The translations under genes and the position numbers were made by a program. Shown here piece after piece: positions 62,613 to 64,000 of a stretch of DNA of 64,000 bases. Within the stretch, counting starts at the first letter, position 1, and the number at the start of each line of letters is the position of its first letter. Origin of the DNA: Physcomitrium patens (Eukaryota; Streptophyta; Bryopsida; Funariales; Funariaceae); NCBI RefSeq assembly GCF_000002425.4, contig NC_037267.1:7453396-7517395 (forward strand), written 5' to 3'. The notes under the pieces were generated by a model that had not been told where the DNA came from, searched no databases, and saw nothing but the letters and a program-made list of their open reading frames with translations.

Positions 62613-64000
62613 CAAGAACATATTTTTAAAGGTCTGTATTCCTATTATGTTATCTTAAAGATTGTACTAATCTCAATATCTCGTCCAATTATTTAACAAA
62701 TAAAAGTTTCTATGTTGACTAGTTTAGTTGTTAATTCTCCATCTCATTAGCCTCACAAATACAAAAAAATCATAAAACAAGAATAAAATATAAAAGGCAA
62801 TCTTAACCAAACTTTGATTTTATGGCTAAAAATTGATTTATTTTTTATTTTGATTTTGATGGATGTTGTCAATAAAAAGCATCAACCTTCTTTGTTGCAT
62901 TTGCAATTTTCTTAATTAATTCTAATATATGTTCACTAATATCATCTTTGTACCAATATATAAAATATTCCAGCTTATTTTGACAGTGCCTTCAATCTAA
63001 GACTTCGTCAACCTCAAACTTAAGTTTATTGTACACTTCTAAAAGAAGTGGTGGCATTTGCTTTATTTCTGATATATCTAATATCTTGTATGGCTCAAAA
63101 AAAGAAACTTGAAATACAAGATAAATTTTCATAGACTTTTATAGGTATAATCAATATACAAATAAATTAATTTATTTATAAATAAGAAATAACATTAATC
63201 TATAATAACTTATTTTAGTATAAGAGCAACTATTTTTGATATTACAACAAAGTAATCATACTTTGTTATTAACGTGGAATTGAAGTTGTTCTTTATGTTG
63301 ATCATTTAACATTCTTGAGCTCTTTTCAACTATGCCTTTATTAATCCACATTGCTCTCATAAACAATTTGCATAAATTTCTTCTATAAAATTATCAACTT
63401 TTGAAAAGTTAAAAATATTAAGATATGGATGATAGCCATAATTAACATAAAAAGATTATTATTGAATAGAAAAATAAATTGTATTATTATATGAAATTTC
63501 CACTAATTCTAAGAAAATTATTCAATCATCTTCATGGCAATTGATGGTATATTTCAAATACTATTTTAAAACTTGATTTACTTGTTTTATTTATCTATTG
63601 ATTTAAAGATCAAAAGTTGAAGATAGATTTATATCCACCTTGAATATCTTAAAAAGAGTTCTTTTAAACCTTGATATAAATTATATCCTTTTATTAAATA
63701 TAATATTCTTTGATGATCTATTGTAACAATAAATATTATTAAAGAAAAATTTAGGTATTTTTTTACATATAATAGTTTTTGTACATGATAAAAAAAAATG
63801 TGTCATCTTGGTAAAACAATCTATTATCACAAATATAGAATCATATAAATTTAAGATTGAAAGATTTGTGATAAAATTTATAGCAACAAAAGACCATGAT
63901 TGTTATGGTATAGTTCGCAGTTGGTGAAGTCCATAAGGCTAATGAGAAGGAATTTTTAATCTTGAACAAACATCACATGTTTATACACAATTTTTAACAA

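Larger units (their letters stand above)
61801..64000 (-). mobile_element. Ty3 remnant (same family as 1.1-7.5 kb), interrupted and cut by window end
   Basis: 61.82-62.06 kb parallels 1.74-1.96 kb and 62.62-64.0 kb parallels about 1.97-3.35 kb, in the same orientation. The homology is split cleanly by the solo LTR at 62067-62612. No ORF of useful length remains. The element probably continues past the window. Confidence 0.75.

Noticed and set aside
1..64000. CRISPR arrays, operons, bacterial promoters, integron or prophage features
   Set aside because: Spliced genes, plastid-targeted enzyme and LTR elements show this is plant nuclear DNA; no regularly spaced direct repeats were seen.

Overview
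The window is plant nuclear DNA, most likely from a moss or another bryophyte. Compact intron-containing genes (introns mostly about 70 to 450 bp) sit in GC-richer islands, separated by very AT-rich blocks of decayed Ty3/Gypsy-type LTR retroelements. The gene set is a GNOM-type ARF-GEF, a plastid enoyl-ACP reductase, a receptor-like cytoplasmic kinase relative and an SFI1-like repeat protein of the kind common in plants with motile sperm. The species call is inference: no barcode locus is present.

Layout. 1-10.6 kb: a structurally complete but coding-dead Ty3 element on the minus strand (LTRs, 5-bp target duplication, polypurine tract), then an LTR plus gag-like remnant on the plus strand. 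11.2-15 kb: exon-like pieces of an unidentified plus-strand gene. 17-18.4 kb: a small GC island with a short membrane-protein ORF. 18.9-20.5 kb: a second retroelement family recognised by its retropepsin. 21.9-27.0 kb: a large inverted repeat (two arms of about 1.59 kb, spacer about 1.92 kb) carrying one identical tRNA-Gln(CUG) per arm; the spacer holds an integrase fragment and an LTR-like block with heat-shock-element-like triplets. 27.7-29.7 kb: an RLCK-VII-like gene lacking the catalytic residues of a kinase. 32.6-39.2 kb: a GNOM/GBF1-class ARF-GEF, nine exons resolved in phase. 42.3-45.3 kb: an SFI1-like gene. 47-56.1 kb: two more Ty3 remnants in opposite orientations. 56.9-60.9 kb: the enoyl-ACP reductase, twelve exons resolved. 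61.8-64 kb: another Ty3 remnant interrupted by a solo LTR with its own 5-bp target duplication.

The genes look like independent housekeeping and cellular loci: GNOM in vesicle traffic, ENR in plastid fatty-acid synthesis, the SFI1-like protein probably at basal bodies. There is no operon-like linkage. The most unusual signal is in the retroelements. The site just inside the LTR, where a tRNA primer should anneal, does not begin with TGG. Instead it is the reverse complement of the LTR sequence exactly 30 bp downstream of the TATA box, where the RNA should start. This is the arrangement of Tf1-like self-primed retrotransposons and recurs in three separate insertions here.
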